Assembly (NCBI GenBank): GCA_934086315.1
Contig: CAKOHZ010000001.1
Location: forward strand, 806,001 to 870,000
Reading direction: 5' to 3'
DNA from: an uncultured Bacilli bacterium
GTDB lineage: Bacteria; Bacillota_I; Bacilli_A; RF39; UBA660
DNA: 64,000 nt
A program made the translations under genes and the position numbers. How positions within the stretch are numbered: the stretch's first letter is position 1; every line of letters starts with the position of its first letter. The notes beneath the pieces were generated by a model that was not told the origin of the DNA, ran no database searches, and saw only the letters and a program-made list of their open reading frames with translations. Positions 41,850-50,030 of this stretch are shown here, piece after piece.

Positions 41850-42068
41850 ATGAAAAATTTTTTAATCAAACTAATTAATATATATCAAATAACACCACTT
41901 CATTGCCATTCAATGTGTAGATTTACTCCTACATGTAGTGAATATATGAAAGAATGTTTAGAGTTATATGGATTAAAAGGTATTAATAAAGGAATAAAAA
42001 GAATATTAAGGTGTCATCCTTTTGGAAAGTTTGGATATGACCCTGTAACTAAAGGAGAAGATTTATGA
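41850..42068 (+). CDS. yidD: YidD membrane protein insertion efficiency factor
   Basis: A complete 72-residue YidD: IYQITPLHCHSMCRFTPTCSEYMKE with the conserved cysteines, and KRILRCHPFGKFGYDPV at the end. YidD aids YidC-dependent membrane protein insertion. Usually it neighbours rpmH-rnpA-yidC; here it stands alone in front of a lipoprotein gene with which it shares a 4-nt ATGA overlap. No ribosome binding site precedes the start and the -10 ends 6 nt before it. Confidence 0.95.
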   Translation: MKNFLIKLINIYQITPLHCHSMCRFTPTCSEYMKECLELYGLKGINKGIKRILRCHPFGKFGYDPVTKGEDL

Positions 42069-42925
42069 AAAAAACAATTTTAGGAATATTAGCTTGTCTT
42101 ACATTTATGACAGGTTGTACTTTTGGAGATGATTTTAGTGATAAATTATTATACACTACAATGTATCCAATTGAATATGCAGCTAATGAATTATATAGTG
42201 ATTATGCAAAAGTACAAAGTGTTTACCCAAATGGTGCTGATAATAAATACGAAGTAACACAAAAGAAAAAAGAAATATATGCAAATAGTGAAATATTTAT
42301 ATATTCTGGTATAGCCAGTGAAGCATATCTAGCAAGAGATATGTTAAATATAAATAAAGACTTAAAACTAATAGATGCTACTAAAGGAATGGATGCAAAT
42401 TCAGAACTTGAAAGTATATGGCTAGATCCTTCAAACTATTTAATGCTATGTAGTAATATTAAATCAAGTCTTATAGATTATAATGATAATCCATATGTAA
42501 AAGAAGCTATTGAAGAAAAATACAAAGATTTAAATGAAAAAATATCTAGTTTAGATGTATTATTCTATAACATTGGAAAAAATGGAAACTTTAATACAAT
42601 ATTAACAACTAGTAATGTATTTAATTACTTAACTAAATATAATATAAATGTAATATCACTTGATAATAAAAACGAAATTATAGATAAAGCTTATGCTGAT
42701 GCTAAAAAAATGATTGATTCAAAAGATATAAAATATATTTATTACATTGATGGTGAAGAATTAACAGATCGACAAAATAAATTTATTGCTGATAATAATA
42801 TCACTAAAATAGTTCTTCCTAACCTATTTACACTAACAGATGATGAAAGAAAAGCTAATGAAGATTATATATCACTTATGAATGAAATAATTGACAATTA
42901 TAAAAAAGAACTATATAAAAAGTAA
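42065..42925 (+). CDS. ZnuA-like solute-binding lipoprotein lacking usual His ligands
   Basis: This 286-residue lipoprotein has a signal peptide with lipobox MTGC (C18). Fold landmarks of cluster A-I metal-binding proteins are visible: TTMYPIEYAA, YSGIASEAYL (normally G-x-x-x-E), IWLDPSNYLML (normally H-x-W-L-D-P) and a C-terminal helix. The His residues that bind Zn or Mn are replaced: YPIEY for YP-hydrophobic-H, ADNKYEV for EPH, SIWLDP for HxWLDP. No permease or ATPase is nearby. It may bind another ligand or act in envelope assembly. It is coupled to yidD. Confidence 0.75.
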   Translation: MKKTILGILACLTFMTGCTFGDDFSDKLLYTTMYPIEYAANELYSDYAKVQSVYPNGADNKYEVTQKKKEIYANSEIFIYSGIASEAYLARDMLNINKDLKLIDATKGMDANSELESIWLDPSNYLMLCSNIKSSLIDYNDNPYVKEAIEEKYKDLNEKISSLDVLFYNIGKNGNFNTILTTSNVFNYLTKYNINVISLDNKNEIIDKAYADAKKMIDSKDIKYIYYIDGEELTDRQNKFIADNNITKIVLPNLFTLTDDERKANEDYISLMNEIIDNYKKELYKK

Positions 42926-42948
42926 TAGAAAACAATCTATTACTTTTT
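42917..42948. terminator. Bidirectional terminator
   Basis: AAAAAGTAATAGA/TCTATTACTTTTT, 13 bp with a 6-nt loop, between convergent genes. Confidence 0.9.
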
Positions 42949-42951
42949 ATT

Positions 42952-43824
42952 TTATATTTTTGAAGAATAACTTAGTGTTCTTTCAATAACGTCCTTTTTT
43001 GAACCAAAATAATCATTTAATTTCATTTTTTCAAAAGAAGACATTCTTAATTTATATTTTTCTAAAGTTCTATTTAATACCTCTTGAATATCTATGTCTA
43101 TCGCTTTAGCTAAACTATTATAAAATGAAACATTATTTCTGACTAGTTTTAATAATTCAAGCTGTCTAGGATCAATATATCTATCAAATGGAAAATACAA
43201 ATTACCAAAACAAGATACATACGAATCAAAATCGCAAGTATTAAAAGCTACACCATTATCACAAATTGGAGCAAGTTTAACTATATCAGTACTATTAGTT
43301 TCAAAAGCAACATTAATATGAGTTCTATCATTTTGTCCACTAAAGAAATCAAATGCAACTAATGCAAATACTTGATCGACAAGTTTTTTACCTATTTCAC
43401 TACCAAATACAGAATAAGAACTTACTTTAAAAGATTCCAAATTCTCAGGAACATAAGCAAAGAAATTTTTAGAAAATTCTAAATAATCTTGATATAAGGA
43501 AGCTTTTTTTCTAAAATTTTTACTAAGTACACCAACATGATTACCATCAGTTGCAAGCATAAACTTGACACACTTAACATTAAATTCTGAAGCGAGTTCA
43601 CTTAAAAAAAGTTCATTAAATACAAAATCACTTTTAAAATAATATAATCCATCATTAAGAATATACCAGTTAGTATAAAACTTAAATAAATCACTATTAA
43701 TCTTTAAATATCTTGCTAGTTCATCTTCTGTCAAATCAGTAAGATCACTGTAATGTTTACCTCTTAAATCAACAAGTGTCCTCTTACATTCTCTAGTAAG
43801 TGAAACATTAACATTATTAAACAT
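42952..43824 (-). CDS. HipA/CtkA-like protein kinase homologue
   Basis: No name is assigned to this 290-residue protein, but the kinase landmarks are visible. GLYYFKSD (K64) with N70/E71 in the next helix suits an N-lobe. GQNDRTHINVAF has N165, D166, R167 and N171 in the N-x-D-R-x-x-x-N layout of HipA catalytic loops. KLAPICDNGVAF has D189-N190-G191 at the metal-binding position. HipA-like kinases phosphorylate tRNA synthetases or other proteins. No HipB-type antitoxin gene is adjacent. Its promoter overlaps a GTGTTATAATATAGCAC palindrome. Activity is inferred. Confidence 0.68.
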   Translation of the reverse strand: MFNNVNVSLTRECKRTLVDLRGKHYSDLTDLTEDELARYLKINSDLFKFYTNWYILNDGLYYFKSDFVFNELFLSELASEFNVKCVKFMLATDGNHVGVLSKNFRKKASLYQDYLEFSKNFFAYVPENLESFKVSSYSVFGSEIGKKLVDQVFALVAFDFFSGQNDRTHINVAFETNSTDIVKLAPICDNGVAFNTCDFDSYVSCFGNLYFPFDRYIDPRQLELLKLVRNNVSFYNSLAKAIDIDIQEVLNRTLEKYKLRMSSFEKMKLNDYFGSKKDVIERTLSYSSKI

Positions 43825-43839
43825 ATTAACCCCTCTTAA

Positions 43840-43856
43840 TGTGCTATATTATAACA
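43840..43856 (-). promoter_or_regulatory. Promoter within a palindrome, HipA-like gene
   Basis: GTG-TTATAATATA-GCAC is a near-perfect palindrome and contains TGT-TATAAT (43848-43856). It lies 16 nt from the start codon with GAGGGG between. A dimeric repressor could bind here. Confidence 0.5.
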
Positions 43857-43873
43857 CATTTTATGTAAAAAGA

Positions 43874-43905
43874 AAAGAACTATTCTATATCGAATAAAGT
43901 TCTTT
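43874..43905 (-). terminator. Terminator of ruvB
   Basis: AAAGAACT/AGTTCTTT outer stem with an inner ATTC/GAAT stem, followed by TTCTTTTT on the minus strand; includes the stop codon. Confidence 0.75.
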
Positions 43906-44893
43906 GATTATTTATTTTAAACTCCCTATATGCTTTCTCAGTTATGATTCTTCCTCTACTGGTTCTCTTAACATAACCTTCTTGAAGTAAAAATGGTTCT
44001 ATAACATCTTCTATAGTAGTTGCTTCTTCACCAATAGATGAAGCAATACTCTCAATACCAACTGGTCCTCCATTAAATTTTTCAATAATGCTCATTAAAT
44101 ATTGAACATCTGCTATATCTAGACCAGATTCATTAATTTTAAGTCTTGTAAGAGCTTTTTTAACAAGTTCAAGTGTTATTACACCATTACCTTCTACTAA
44201 TGCAAAATCACCAACTCTTTTAAGTAATCTATTTGCAATTCTTGGAGTTTTTCTACTTCTAATAGCTATCTCGTGAGCAGCATCTTCCTCAATCTCTAAA
44301 TCAAGTACTCTAGCACTTCTCTTAACGATTTCTGCAAGCTCTTCATCACTGTAAAATTCTAACTTACACATGATACCAAATCTATCTCTTAAAGGAGCAC
44401 TTAAGTCACCGCTACGAGTAGTTGCTCCAATTAAAGTAAAAGGTGGTAAATCTATCTTAATACTACGACTTTGACCTTCTCCCCCAATAATAATATCTAA
44501 CTTAAAGTCTTCCATTGCACTATATAAAATTTCTTCTATATATCTTGGAATTCTATGAATTTCATCTATAAACAATACATCATTAGGTTCAAGAGTTGAA
44601 AGTATAGCAGCCAAATCTCCACTTTTTTCAATTGTTGGTCCACTAGCAGTCTTAATATTAGTACCAAGTTCATTTGCAATTATATGAGCAAGAGTTGTTT
44701 TACCTAAACCAGGAGGACCATATAAAAGTACATGATCTAAATTAGTTCCTCTTAATTTAGCAGCCTTTACAAATACTTTAATGTTCTCTTTAACATCACT
44801 CTGTCCAATATATTCATCAAAAGAATCTGGTCTAATCGTTTTTTCAAAAGCATCAGCTTCTAATTCATGATTAGTAACAATTCTCTCATCCAT
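43880..44893 (-). CDS. ruvB: Holliday junction branch migration helicase RuvB
   Basis: RuvB is the hexameric AAA+ motor of the RuvAB complex. At 337 residues it is full length, with LRPDSFDEYIGQ-like start (here IRPDSFDEYIGQ), Walker A GPPGLGKTT, Walker B LFIDEIHRIP, sensor IGATTRSGDLSAPLRDRFG and the DNA-binding winged helix with TSRGRIITEKAY. It overlaps the HAD gene by 8 nt, so three genes ruvA-HAD-ruvB are co-translated. RuvC is absent as expected in Firmicutes, which use RecU. Confidence 0.97.
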   Translation of the reverse strand: MDERIVTNHELEADAFEKTIRPDSFDEYIGQSDVKENIKVFVKAAKLRGTNLDHVLLYGPPGLGKTTLAHIIANELGTNIKTASGPTIEKSGDLAAILSTLEPNDVLFIDEIHRIPRYIEEILYSAMEDFKLDIIIGGEGQSRSIKIDLPPFTLIGATTRSGDLSAPLRDRFGIMCKLEFYSDEELAEIVKRSARVLDLEIEEDAAHEIAIRSRKTPRIANRLLKRVGDFALVEGNGVITLELVKKALTRLKINESGLDIADVQYLMSIIEKFNGGPVGIESIASSIGEEATTIEDVIEPFLLQEGYVKRTSRGRIITEKAYREFKINNQRTLFDIE

Positions 44894-45470
44894 TATATTT
44901 TTCCTCTATATATTTTTCTACTTCATTCCAATTATTTACTCTTGTAAATCTATTTTCTTCAGTGTTGTATTCATTAGTAAATAGTAGTACATCTATTCCA
45001 GCTTCACTTACCTCTTCACAATGACTTTCTTTATCATCTATGAATAGTGTTACATTTTCCTTTTGACATTCATCCACTTTACTACCAGTATCTACATATA
45101 TTTTATCGTATTTTACTCCTTCGGCATCTAACCAATCCTTAGTTAGTTTATATGGGTCACTTATATATTTAGCTTTTCTAAAAGATATAATAACTATTTT
45201 AACGCCTAAATCATACATTTTATTTATAACTCTCTTAGCATCTTCTTTTATTTCTGCTCCACCCATTATATATTCAAGTCTATCTTTAAAGAACTGTCCT
45301 TTCATTTCAGGTTCCCATCCAAGCATATCATTAAATTCATAAGCTTTAACATCTTTTACTCCAGTTCCACCTAATACTTCTTTATCATATTTATCTGCTT
45401 CAACTATAATTCTCTCATTAGTAGAACATATAGTATCATCCATATCAATTCCAATTACTAAATTATTCAT
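44886..45470 (-). CDS. HAD-superfamily 5'(3')-deoxyribonucleotidase-like phosphatase
   Basis: A 194-residue HAD hydrolase with the nucleophile motif DMDDTICS (D9, D11), motif II VIISFRK and motif IV LFIDDKESH. This resembles the NT5C-type deoxyribonucleotidases. Likely it removes phosphate from nucleotides in the cytoplasm. Its place between ruvA and ruvB with overlaps or a 9-nt gap is unusual and suggests only co-expression. GGAG precedes the start. Confidence 0.85.
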   Translation of the reverse strand: MNNLVIGIDMDDTICSTNERIIVEADKYDKEVLGGTGVKDVKAYEFNDMLGWEPEMKGQFFKDRLEYIMGGAEIKEDAKRVINKMYDLGVKIVIISFRKAKYISDPYKLTKDWLDAEGVKYDKIYVDTGSKVDECQKENVTLFIDDKESHCEEVSEAGIDVLLFTNEYNTEENRFTRVNNWNEVEKYIEEKYNG

Positions 45471-45479
45471 AATTACTCC

Positions 45480-46031
45480 TTACTTCAATAATAATTTTAA
45501 AGCCTCTTTAATTTGACTTTCTATATTTAAAGTCTTATCAACTTTAATAACAACGTTCTTAATATCAGCTGGTTTATATCCTAAAGATTCAAGTGCAAGT
45601 ACTAATTCATCAGTACTATTATTTACATCATTTTCACTCATAGCAAGTTTTCCTTTTAAATCAAGTATTATTTGTCTTGCAACTTTTTCACCAATCTTAG
45701 GGAACTTTTTAAGATATAAAACATTCTCTCTATCTATCGCATCAACTATACCATTTATAGATCCAGTTGCTAGTATTGGCATAGCCATTTTAGGACCAAG
45801 TCCTTTAACACTAATTAATTTCAAAAAAAGTTCTCTCTCGTCTTCAGTTGTAAAACCATATAATACATTCTCATCTTCTCTTATATGATTATAAACATAA
45901 GCTGTAGACTCTTCTCCTTCTTTAAATTTATATGGATTTGGTGTATATATTTTATATCCTACTCCATTACAATCTATTACTACATAATTAGCTACTGTAC
46001 GAGTAACTATTCCTTTTATATATTCAAACAT
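45480..46031 (-). CDS. ruvA: Holliday junction binding protein RuvA
   Basis: RuvA tetramers hold the Holliday junction for RuvB. The 183 residues show the OB domain (MFEYIKGIVTRTVANYVVID), helix-hairpin-helix motifs (SVKGLGPKMAMPIL and FPKIGEKVARQIILDLKGK) and a short C-terminal domain III that contacts RuvB. It is some 15-20 residues shorter than E. coli RuvA, mainly in the linker. It is first in the ruvA-HAD-ruvB operon with a TGT-TATAAT promoter (46050-46058). Confidence 0.96.
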   Translation of the reverse strand: MFEYIKGIVTRTVANYVVIDCNGVGYKIYTPNPYKFKEGEESTAYVYNHIREDENVLYGFTTEDERELFLKLISVKGLGPKMAMPILATGSINGIVDAIDRENVLYLKKFPKIGEKVARQIILDLKGKLAMSENDVNNSTDELVLALESLGYKPADIKNVVIKVDKTLNIESQIKEALKLLLK

Positions 46032-46049
46032 AACATCATCCTCTTAACA

Positions 46050-46058
46050 ATTATAACA
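46050..46058 (-). promoter_or_regulatory. Extended -10 promoter of ruvA
   Basis: TGT-TATAAT on the minus strand directly behind the sigH terminator, 18 nt before the start codon with GAGGATGAT between. Confidence 0.6.
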
Positions 46059-46063
46059 TATAA

Positions 46064-46086
46064 AAAGTGATTTATGAAACCACTTT
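46064..46086 (-). terminator. Terminator of sigH
   Basis: AAAGTG/CACTTT with an 11-nt loop, followed by TTATATG on the minus strand; contains the sigH stop codon. Confidence 0.6.
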
Positions 46087-46686
46087 ATTTAATTCTTTAT
46101 ATTTTCTTTTAATTCTAAATAAACTATTTTCTATATACTTAGTATCTTTATCCATAAGGGATGCTATCTCACCATTACTAAGTCCTTTAAGTCTAAGTTC
46201 AAATATAGCAAGTTCACTTTTACTAAGTTTACTTTTAAGTTTATCTATTAATTCTATTTCTTCTTCATTATTTAATAATAATTTATTAGGTTCATAGCTT
46301 TCATCTTTAAGTACTTCATAATAATTATCTCCACTATCATCAAATATTTTATCAAGTGAATATGATTGATTAAGTATTCTATTCTTTTGTCTAAATGTTT
46401 GTCTTATTGCAGATATTAAATTAGCTTTTATACAAGCATTCGCATAAGTATAGAAAAGTACATCTTTACTTGGATTATATGACTGTATAGCATTCATAAG
46501 TCCAATTAATCCTTCTTGATATAAATCAGCTACTTCTACACCAACTATATTATATTCTTTTAAATATTCTTTAAGTATATTTAGTATACAATTTTTATAT
46601 TTATTTATTATTAATGTAGTTGCTTCTTCATTATTTTCGCAGGCTAAATAAATAAGTTCATTATCATTAAGTTCTTTATAATCCAT
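46072..46686 (-). CDS. sigH: Sigma-70 family factor, SigH/Spo0H-like
   Basis: A 204-residue sigma factor with region 2 (EVADLYQEGLIGLMNAIQSY, FYTYANACIKANLISAIR) and region 4 (KLSKSELAIFELRLKGLSN with a helix-turn-helix to the end). The sequence is closer to sigma-H than to ECF factors, and the rlmB-sigH order matches Bacillus. In Bacillus sigma-H starts the transition to sporulation and competence; here SpoIVA and collagen-like spore-coat-type proteins in the same window fit that. It begins 9 nt after rlmB. Confidence 0.87.
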   Translation of the reverse strand: MDYKELNDNELIYLACENNEEATTLIINKYKNCILNILKEYLKEYNIVGVEVADLYQEGLIGLMNAIQSYNPSKDVLFYTYANACIKANLISAIRQTFRQKNRILNQSYSLDKIFDDSGDNYYEVLKDESYEPNKLLLNNEEEIELIDKLKSKLSKSELAIFELRLKGLSNGEIASLMDKDTKYIENSLFRIKRKYKELNKVVS

Positions 46687-46695
46687 AACTAACCT

Positions 46696-47394
46696 CTATT
46701 TATATTTCATTATTTCATATATAAATATACCAGCTGCAACAGAAGCATTTAATGAATTAATTTTACCTTTCATAGGTAATGAAACTATTTCATCACATGA
46801 ATTACTTACTATTTGTTTAAGACCATGACCTTCACTGCCTATTACTAAACATGTTTTACCACTATAATCTATCTTACGATAGTCTTTTCCTTTTGCATCA
46901 CTACCATAAACCCAATAGCCTAAATCTTTAAGTTTCTTAATTGTGTTATTTAGATTAACTACTTCAACTATTTTAACGTTTGATAAGGCACCACTAGAAG
47001 TTTTATAAACTGTACTATTAACTGATACACTTCTATTTCTTGGTATTATTATATAGTTAACACCAGCACATTCGCTAGTTCTAATTATTGCTCCAAAATT
47101 ATGTGGATCTTCAAGCGAATCTAACATAACTACAAAGTTAGCATCTTTGTCTTCTTCAATAGTCTTAATATCATAATAATGAAATTCTTCTATATCCATA
47201 GCTATACCTTGATTAGTAGAACTACCACACATCTTATCTAATTTATTTTTATCAATATGAAACTTCTTAAGACCACGTTTATCTATCTTAATAAGTATTT
47301 CTTCATCTTTATAATTATTATCAAGAAATACTTTATATATTTTAGTCTTATTATTTAATATTTCATTCACAACATTTCTTCCGTATACTAACAT
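46696..47394 (-). CDS. rlmB: 23S rRNA 2'-O-ribose methyltransferase RlmB-like (TrmH family)
   Basis: A SPOUT methyltransferase. MLVYGRNVVNEIL begins the N-terminal substrate-binding domain (to about 75), and the knot domain has VVMLDSLEDPHNFGAIIRT, VIGSEGHGLK and SLPMKGKINSLNASVAAGI. RlmB makes Gm2251 in 23S rRNA. I use ATG 47394 (232 residues), which has GGAGG 4-5 nt upstream. Followed by sigH as in Bacillus. Alternative TrmH-family targets cannot be excluded. Confidence 0.93.
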   Translation of the reverse strand: MLVYGRNVVNEILNNKTKIYKVFLDNNYKDEEILIKIDKRGLKKFHIDKNKLDKMCGSSTNQGIAMDIEEFHYYDIKTIEEDKDANFVVMLDSLEDPHNFGAIIRTSECAGVNYIIIPRNRSVSVNSTVYKTSSGALSNVKIVEVVNLNNTIKKLKDLGYWVYGSDAKGKDYRKIDYSGKTCLVIGSEGHGLKQIVSNSCDEIVSLPMKGKINSLNASVAAGIFIYEIMKYK

Positions 47395-47441
47395 AATATC
47401 CTCCAAAGGTATTTATATTTTATTTAGTTTATTCTTTATTG

Positions 47442-47834
47442 TCAACTTGATTTTAATTTTTTAAGACACATTTTTATTAAATTAGTAAATATTAGTATTA
47501 ATATACAAAATACATTAATCATAAAGAATGAAAACACTCCAAATGTAAGTGTTATATTACTTAAGTCTTCACTAACTATAAACCCTACTTTATCACTAAA
47601 AACATATACAAGTATCACTTCTAAAATTAATAATAAGAACAAACTAATAATTATTTTATAATTTATCTTAGACTTTCTATTTTTAATTAATAGATATACA
47701 TAATATAAAAAGAATAAAACTATTTGTATTAATAAAGATGATTCTGTTTTATCTGTAAAACATAGTATTACAAATGGTATCAAATTACAAATAATTGCTA
47801 GTGTTATATCAAGTACTAGAACTTTATTTTTCAC
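47442..47834 (-). CDS. Four-helix membrane protein of unknown function
   Basis: Not recognised. The 130 residues form four hydrophobic segments (about 8-27, 32-50, 61-80, 95-124) with short polar loops. It overlaps the trxB-like gene by 11 nt, so it is probably made at low level with it. No conserved charged motif or Cys pair suggests a redox role. It precedes rlmB by 47 nt. Confidence 0.65.
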   Translation of the reverse strand: MKNKVLVLDITLAIICNLIPFVILCFTDKTESSLLIQIVLFFLYYVYLLIKNRKSKINYKIIISLFLLLILEVILVYVFSDKVGFIVSEDLSNITLTFGVFSFFMINVFCILILIFTNLIKMCLKKLKSS

Positions 47835-48714
47835 GTGCTATATCTTTCTTAAGTGACAAAGCAGCTATGCATCCCTCACTACAAGCCGTAACTATTTGAT
47901 ATATATCTTTTTTTATGATATCACCACATGCGTATATATATGATTTTCTTGTTCTCATTGATTCATCTACTTCTATGTATCCTTTATCATCAGTAATATT
48001 CAAATCTCTCATAAATGCAGTATCTGCTTGATAACCATAATATATAAATACTCCATCGCATTTAATAATTGTATTATCATTTAATTTAATACCAGTTATT
48101 ACATCTTCACCTATAAAATCAATAGTTTCTTTTTCAAGAATGATTTCTATATTTTTTTCTTTAGCCATTTTAACTAAAGCATCGCTAGCACTAATCTTAT
48201 TTCTAACAATAATTTTTACACTTCTTACTATGTTACTCAAATATAATGCTTCTTCAAATGCTGAATCACCTGCACCAAATACTACAACATCCTTACCTTT
48301 ATACAAAGAAGCATCGCAAATTGCACAATAGCTTATACCTTTACCAATATACTTTTCTTCATTTAATATTCCGCTCTTACGAGGTTTTCTACCAATAGCT
48401 ATTATTACGCCTTTTGTTTTATATTCATTTTTAGTAGTAGTAACTAATCTATATTCGCCTAAATCTTTAATAGAAACCACTTTTTCACGTTTAAAATCAA
48501 CATTATTTTGTCTTACTTGATCAAACATGTTAAGTGCTAAATCGCCACCACCAATACTACCAACACCCAAATAGTTTTCAACAATACTAATTTTATTTAA
48601 AAGACCACCAGGCATACTCTCATCTAATAACAAAGTTTTAAGACCACTTCTAGAAGAATAAATAGAAGCACTCATTCCAGCAGGCCCACTACCAATAATT
48701 ATAGTATCAAACAT
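47824..48714 (-). CDS. trxB: Thioredoxin reductase
   Basis: This FAD/NAD(P)H flavoprotein of 296 residues has GSGPAGMSASIYSSR near the N-terminus, redox-active C130-A-I-C133, the second nucleotide site VVFGAGDSAFEEALYL and YACGDI near the C-terminus. It reduces thioredoxin (candidate at 31745-32038). It is slightly shorter than B. subtilis TrxB. It follows lgt by 8 nt, and the unknown membrane gene overlaps its 3' end. lgt-trxB linkage occurs in Bacillus relatives. Confidence 0.94.
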   Translation of the reverse strand: MFDTIIIGSGPAGMSASIYSSRSGLKTLLLDESMPGGLLNKISIVENYLGVGSIGGGDLALNMFDQVRQNNVDFKREKVVSIKDLGEYRLVTTTKNEYKTKGVIIAIGRKPRKSGILNEEKYIGKGISYCAICDASLYKGKDVVVFGAGDSAFEEALYLSNIVRSVKIIVRNKISASDALVKMAKEKNIEIILEKETIDFIGEDVITGIKLNDNTIIKCDGVFIYYGYQADTAFMRDLNITDDKGYIEVDESMRTRKSYIYACGDIIKKDIYQIVTACSEGCIAALSLKKDIAREK

Positions 48715-48722
48715 ATATCCTC

Positions 48723-49535
48723 CTAGAATCTAATCTCTTCTTCTTGCTTATTATAAAGTTCATCTAATTTTGGTTTTCTACTTTGAATGAACTGAATAAT
48801 TAATCCAATAACAAACATTGCTATACTTACTACTTGAGCAATTCTAATGTTTCCAACCATCAAAGCATCAGTTCTAAACATCTCAATAAAGAATCTAGCC
48901 ACTCCATACCATATCATATAAAAAGCAACTAATTGTCCATCTTTAATATATTTTCTTCTTCTTAAAAATAATGACAAGAAAAAGCCTAATAAACACCATA
49001 ATGATTCAAAATAAAACATAGGTAAATGATAACTTCCATTTATAAGCATATTATCTATAACAAATTGAGGTATTATTTTCATATTAACTAGTTGTTCATA
49101 TGTAACAATTGTTCCATATGCTTCACCATTAAAAAAGTTTCCCCATCTTCCAATAGCCTGTCCAAGTAATAAAGCAGGTACAATTATATCCAATATTTTA
49201 CCAACTCTAACTTTATATTTCTTACAATAAATTAATACTGTAGTAGCTCCAAATAATAATCCTCCATGAATTGCAAGTCCACCTTTCCACACTTCAAGTA
49301 TTTCAATAGGATTAGACATATAATATTCAAGATTAAACGCAACATAATAAAGTCTAGCTCCAACAATCGCAAATATTAAGGTCCAAAACATCATATTAAA
49401 CATAAATTCTTTTTTTATTTTAAATCTACTACTCTCATTTAGTATTAAAAAATATCCAATCACAACAGCAATTGCAATTAAAACACTATACCATCTAAGT
49501 TCAAAACTACCAATACTTACTATTATAGGATTCAT
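48723..49535 (-). CDS. lgt: Prolipoprotein diacylglyceryl transferase
   Basis: Lgt attaches diacylglycerol to the lipobox cysteine of prelipoproteins. The 270-residue polytopic protein has ELRWYSVLIAIA at the first helix, GGLAIHGGLLFG, and the signature GRWGNFFNGEAYG with catalytic-site Arg and the conserved Asn/Glu. MFRTDAL is the last motif. It overlaps the YvlD-like gene by 1 bp. A ready substrate is the lipoprotein at 42065-42925. Order with yvlD resembles B. subtilis, with hprK missing. Confidence 0.96.
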   Translation of the reverse strand: MNPIIVSIGSFELRWYSVLIAIAVVIGYFLILNESSRFKIKKEFMFNMMFWTLIFAIVGARLYYVAFNLEYYMSNPIEILEVWKGGLAIHGGLLFGATTVLIYCKKYKVRVGKILDIIVPALLLGQAIGRWGNFFNGEAYGTIVTYEQLVNMKIIPQFVIDNMLINGSYHLPMFYFESLWCLLGFFLSLFLRRRKYIKDGQLVAFYMIWYGVARFFIEMFRTDALMVGNIRIAQVVSIAMFVIGLIIQFIQSRKPKLDELYNKQEEEIRF

Positions 49536-49969
49536 TATCTCTTACCCACTTTCATTGTTATCATTTGATCAAGTAACATTCTCATACCACTAATAAATAT
49601 AGCTATGATAAATGTACTAAAGAAACCACTTACTCCAAAAGAACTTCCCATAAGAATATCACAAAGTTTAAGTATAATCATATTTACTACAGGATAAGCA
49701 ATACCAAAGGTAAGTACACTTAATGGAAGTGTCCAATACACAAGTATTGGTTTTATTGTTGAATTTAACAAACTAAGTATTAAAGCAGCAATTATTGCAT
49801 AAAAGAAATTTTCAACATATATTCCCTTAAATAAATTACTAGCAAGTACTAATACTATAGCGTACACTACTATACCAACAGCGAATGTAACAAAATCACT
49901 ATTGTTAGGAGTATATTTTTTATTTCTAGTACTAACATTATCAATTTTATAAATTTTTCCTTTACTCAT
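49535..49969 (-). CDS. YvlD-like four-helix membrane protein (phage holin family)
   Basis: A 144-residue protein whose last 115 residues are four helices of the PF04020-type family; LLNSTIKPILVYWTLPLSVLTFG is the diagnostic segment. B. subtilis YvlD, a member, is encoded near lgt too, and takes part in envelope stress regulation; the holin name is historical and no phage genes are nearby. The N-terminal 28 residues are polar. It is first gene of the yvlD-lgt-trxB operon. Confidence 0.88.
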   Translation of the reverse strand: MSKGKIYKIDNVSTRNKKYTPNNSDFVTFAVGIVVYAIVLVLASNLFKGIYVENFFYAIIAALILSLLNSTIKPILVYWTLPLSVLTFGIAYPVVNMIILKLCDILMGSSFGVSGFFSTFIIAIFISGMRMLLDQMITMKVGKR

Positions 49970-50013
49970 TTTTCTTCACCATTTTAATTATAATATAATT
50001 TACTGTAAAAGAA

Positions 50014-50030
50014 AAGAGCATTACGCTCTT
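50014..50030 (-). terminator. Terminator of the 462-residue coiled-coil protein gene
   Basis: AAGAGC/GCTCTT with a 5-nt loop that holds the stop codon, followed by TTCTTTTAC on the minus strand. Confidence 0.7.

Noticed and set aside
49535..49969. Phage holin and prophage remnant
   Set aside because: The family name is historical; the gene is YvlD-like and lies beside lgt as in Bacillus, without phage genes.
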